A stretch of 33,241 nucleotides of DNA from Candidatus Phocaeicola gallistercoris (lineage in GTDB: Bacteria > Bacteroidota > Bacteroidia > Bacteroidales > Bacteroidaceae): positions 1-33,241 of the forward strand of contig DXCG01000035.1 of the NCBI GenBank assembly GCA_019116145.1, in the 5' to 3' direction. Below are positions 31,320-33,241 of this stretch, piece after piece. The notes below the pieces were generated by a model. The model saw only the letters and a list, made by a program, of their open reading frames with translations, made no database searches and had not been told where the DNA came from. Each line of letters starts with the position of its first letter. Within the stretch, counting starts at the first letter, position 1. Made by a program: the position numbers and the translations under genes.

Positions 31320-32012
31320 ATGTCACGAAAGAAATATTTATTATTGGGCTTATTGCTTGCCTCTACGGTTGCTTATGCGCAAAAAACAGAGCGAGATTAT
31401 TTGCGAAGTGGAAACAAGTTATACAAAGACAGTACCTTTGTAAATGCAGAAGTCGATTATCGGAAAGCATTGGAAATGAATCCCAAGTCGGCCGATGCTA
31501 CATACAATGTAGGGAATGCTTTGTTGATGCAACAGAAGGCTCAAGAAGCTATGCAGCAATACGATGCTGCCATACGGATAGAAAAAGATAAAATGAAAAA
31601 GGCGCAGGCTTATCATAACATAGGGGTAATATTGCAGTCGTCGAAACAATATGCACAATGCATCGAGGCTTACAAAGATGCATTGCGAAATAATCCTAAA
31701 GATGATGAAACCCGTTATAACTTAGCTCTTGCACAGAAAATGTTGAAAGACCAGCAACAGAATCAGCAAAATCAGGAACAACAGCAACAGCAGGAACAAC
31801 AGCAAGATAAGCAAGAGCAGCAACAAAACGAACAGCAAGAACAAGATAAAAAAGACCAGCAGCAAAACCCGCAGCAACAAAACCAAAATCAAATGTCGAA
31901 AGAAAATGCGGAGCAGTTGTTGAGAGCTGCTATGCGCGATGAAAAAAATGTGCAAGATAAGGTTAAGAAAGCTATCCGCGTAGAAGGACGCAAATTGGAT
32001 AAAGACTGGTAA
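31320..32012 (+). CDS. batC: BatC, TPR protein with a glutamine-rich tail
   Basis: 230 residues. A signal peptide ends at AYAQ (about residue 20). TPR repeats cover about 22-140 (SGNKLYKDSTFVNAEVDYRK, SADATYNVGNALLMQQKAQE, AYHNIGVILQSSKQYAQCIE, DDETRYNLALAQKML). Residues about 145-193 are almost only Gln, Asn, Glu, Asp and Lys, and a conserved-looking helix (MSKENAEQLLRAAMRDE) closes the protein. In B. fragilis BatC is periplasmic and is thought to interact with the VWA proteins. A 60-bp gap separates it from batD. Confidence 0.92.
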   Translation: MSRKKYLLLGLLLASTVAYAQKTERDYLRSGNKLYKDSTFVNAEVDYRKALEMNPKSADATYNVGNALLMQQKAQEAMQQYDAAIRIEKDKMKKAQAYHNIGVILQSSKQYAQCIEAYKDALRNNPKDDETRYNLALAQKMLKDQQQNQQNQEQQQQQEQQQDKQEQQQNEQQEQDKKDQQQNPQQQNQNQMSKENAEQLLRAAMRDEKNVQDKVKKAIRVEGRKLDKDW

Positions 32013-32072
32013 ACATTAGTCATTTAGAAGAGAAAGGCATACGGATTAATATAAAACAATACATTTGAATTT

Positions 32073-33241
32073 ATGAGAAAACTGATTCCTTTATTAATAT
32101 CATTATTTATTGCCGGACAGATATATGCTGAAGATGAAGTGTCCCTGACTGTCGATGCACCGGATGTAGTGGTGGTCGGAGATCAATTCCGGTTGACTTT
32201 TACTGTTAATACGCAAGATGCGGACAATTTTTTGGCACCTTCTATTTCCGGGCTTTCGGTGCTGGCAGGACCTTATAGGTCTTCCGGACGAAATATCTCG
32301 GTAATAAATGGAAAAATGACAAACGTCAGCTATCTGTCGTATGCATATACGTTAATGGCAGAGAAAGAAGGTACTTTTACCATTCCGGCTGCAAGTATCG
32401 AGGTGGAGGGGGTAAAGATTTTCTCGAATGCATTTGCCATTAAAGTTTTGCCTCCCGACAAAAGCAGTAGTTCGAATGGTAATTCCAATGCACAAGCGAG
32501 AGGGGGAAATGCTTCGCGTACTCAAAAAGCCGGAACCCGCATCGATGATGATGATTTGTTTATAACTGCTACGGCGAATAAAACCAAAGTTTACGAACAA
32601 GAAGCTATTTTGCTGACATATAAAGTATATACTACAGTAAACCTCCGACAACTTTATGGGAAAATGCCCGATTTGAAAGGTTTTCACACTCAAGAAGTAG
32701 ATTTGCCGCAACAGAAAACTTTTTCTTTAGAACGTTATAAAGACCGTAATTACAATGCTACAGTATGGAGCCAGTATATTCTGTTCCCGCAACAAACGGG
32801 TAAGTTGGAAATTCCATCCATAACTTTTGAAGGGATTGTTGCACAACGAACGGCTGTTTCAGACGATCCGTTCGATGCCTTTTTCAACGGGGGAGGTTAT
32901 GTGGAGGTGAAGAAAAATATCGTAACTCCAAAGCTGACGATTAATGTAGAATCATTGCCTGACAAACCAGAGAACTTCTCGGGAGGTGTGGGCGAATTTA
33001 CGATGACATCTTCCATCAATTCTCAGGAAATGAAAACCAATGATGCAGTGACTATTAAATTAAGCATCAAAGGTTCTGGCAATATGAAACTGCTTAATGC
33101 GCCAGATGTTAAATTCCCAACCGATTTCGAAGTGTACGATCCGAAAGTAACAAACAACTTCAATATTACGAAGAATGGCTTGTCGGGGACATTCGATGTT
33201 GAATATCTTGCTATTCCACGCCATGCCGGAACATTTACAAT
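32073..33241 (+). CDS. batD: BatD, exported protein (3' end cut by the window)
   Basis: The frame is open from the ATG at 32073 to the right edge, about 389 codons, with no stop; the C-terminal membrane helix expected for BatD lies outside. A signal peptide (MRKLIPLLISLFIAGQIYA) precedes beta-sandwich repeats: VSLTVDAPDVVVVGDQFRLT (first), ITATANKTKVYEQEAILLTY (second) and EFTMTSSINSQEMKTNDAVT (third), each opening with a 'xAxxxxVxVGExFxLTY'-like strand. A low-complexity Ser/Asn/Gly linker lies at about 130-150. BatD completes the periplasmic part of the Bat machinery; batE would be expected next. Confidence 0.92.
   Translation, partial: MRKLIPLLISLFIAGQIYAEDEVSLTVDAPDVVVVGDQFRLTFTVNTQDADNFLAPSISGLSVLAGPYRSSGRNISVINGKMTNVSYLSYAYTLMAEKEGTFTIPAASIEVEGVKIFSNAFAIKVLPPDKSSSSNGNSNAQARGGNASRTQKAGTRIDDDDLFITATANKTKVYEQEAILLTYKVYTTVNLRQLYGKMPDLKGFHTQEVDLPQQKTFSLERYKDRNYNATVWSQYILFPQQTGKLEIPSITFEGIVAQRTAVSDDPFDAFFNGGGYVEVKKNIVTPKLTINVESLPDKPENFSGGVGEFTMTSSINSQEMKTNDAVTIKLSIKGSGNMKLLNAPDVKFPTDFEVYDPKVTNNFNITKNGLSGTFDVEYLAIPRHAGTFT

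Noticed and set aside
31722-31955. Minus-strand open frame rich in Leu, looking like membrane segments
   Set aside because: It is the antisense of the BatC Gln-rich codons (CAG/CAA read backwards give Leu), not a gene.
32060-32067. TACATTTG, a perfect -7 match before batD
   Set aside because: It lies only 5 nt before the batD ATG with no -33 box, so a start there would give a nearly leaderless mRNA; more likely chance.
1-33241. tRNA, rRNA, CRISPR, insertion sequences or prophage genes
   Set aside because: No cloverleaf-like sequence, array of spaced repeats, transposase, integrase or phage structural gene was seen on either strand.

Overview
The window is low-GC, densely coded bacterial chromosome from the phylum Bacteroidota, most likely order Bacteroidales. 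Evidence: promoters of the Bacteroidota type (TTTG, about 20 nt, then TAnnTTTG) precede most transcription units; the gene order rpmB-rpmG-DUF4295-ftsY-rimO and a Bat (Bacteroides aerotolerance) operon are present; two lipoproteins carry an acidic surface-export motif after the lipobox Cys; and DUF6057 and HU-like genes typical of the group occur. Genus cannot be fixed from sequence alone. I see no rRNA, tRNA, CRISPR array, insertion sequence or phage gene.

Layout. 1-4460: 3' part of an acyltransferase-3 gene, a class A penicillin-binding protein, a protein with an exonuclease-X C-terminal-like segment, and a short divergent FolK on the minus strand. 4572-8931: the most unusual locus, a promoter, two tandem paralogous lipoproteins (two F5/8C-like domains followed by a calpain-like C2 cysteine peptidase domain with Gln, Cys, His and Asn in place) and a terminator. 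8967-12233: kdsB, an M16 protein without the zinc motif, and an exported 14-repeat MORN protein. 12234-16139: a long leader, a YhcH/YjgK/YiaL protein, glgB and a DUF6057 membrane protein overlapping glgB. 16154-19281: proS, a NUDIX hydrolase, an MgtC-family protein and a convergent small winged-helix gene, with a hairpin between the last two.

19484-21941: map, tsaD and pncC. 21965-25966: translation and secretion genes rpmB, rpmG, a 51-codon DUF4295 gene, a strong terminator, then ftsY, rimO and two HU-like genes, the second with a C-terminal membrane anchor. 26054-33241: moxR, then a terminator and new promoter, then DUF58, a DUF4381-like membrane protein, batA, batB, batC and batD (cut by the window end).

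Most of the window is housekeeping: envelope (PBP1A, KdsB), storage glycogen (GlgB), translation (ProS, L28, L33, RimO, TsaD, Map) and co-translational targeting (FtsY). The best candidate for something little described is the pair of predicted surface-exposed calpain-like peptidases at 4637-8872.
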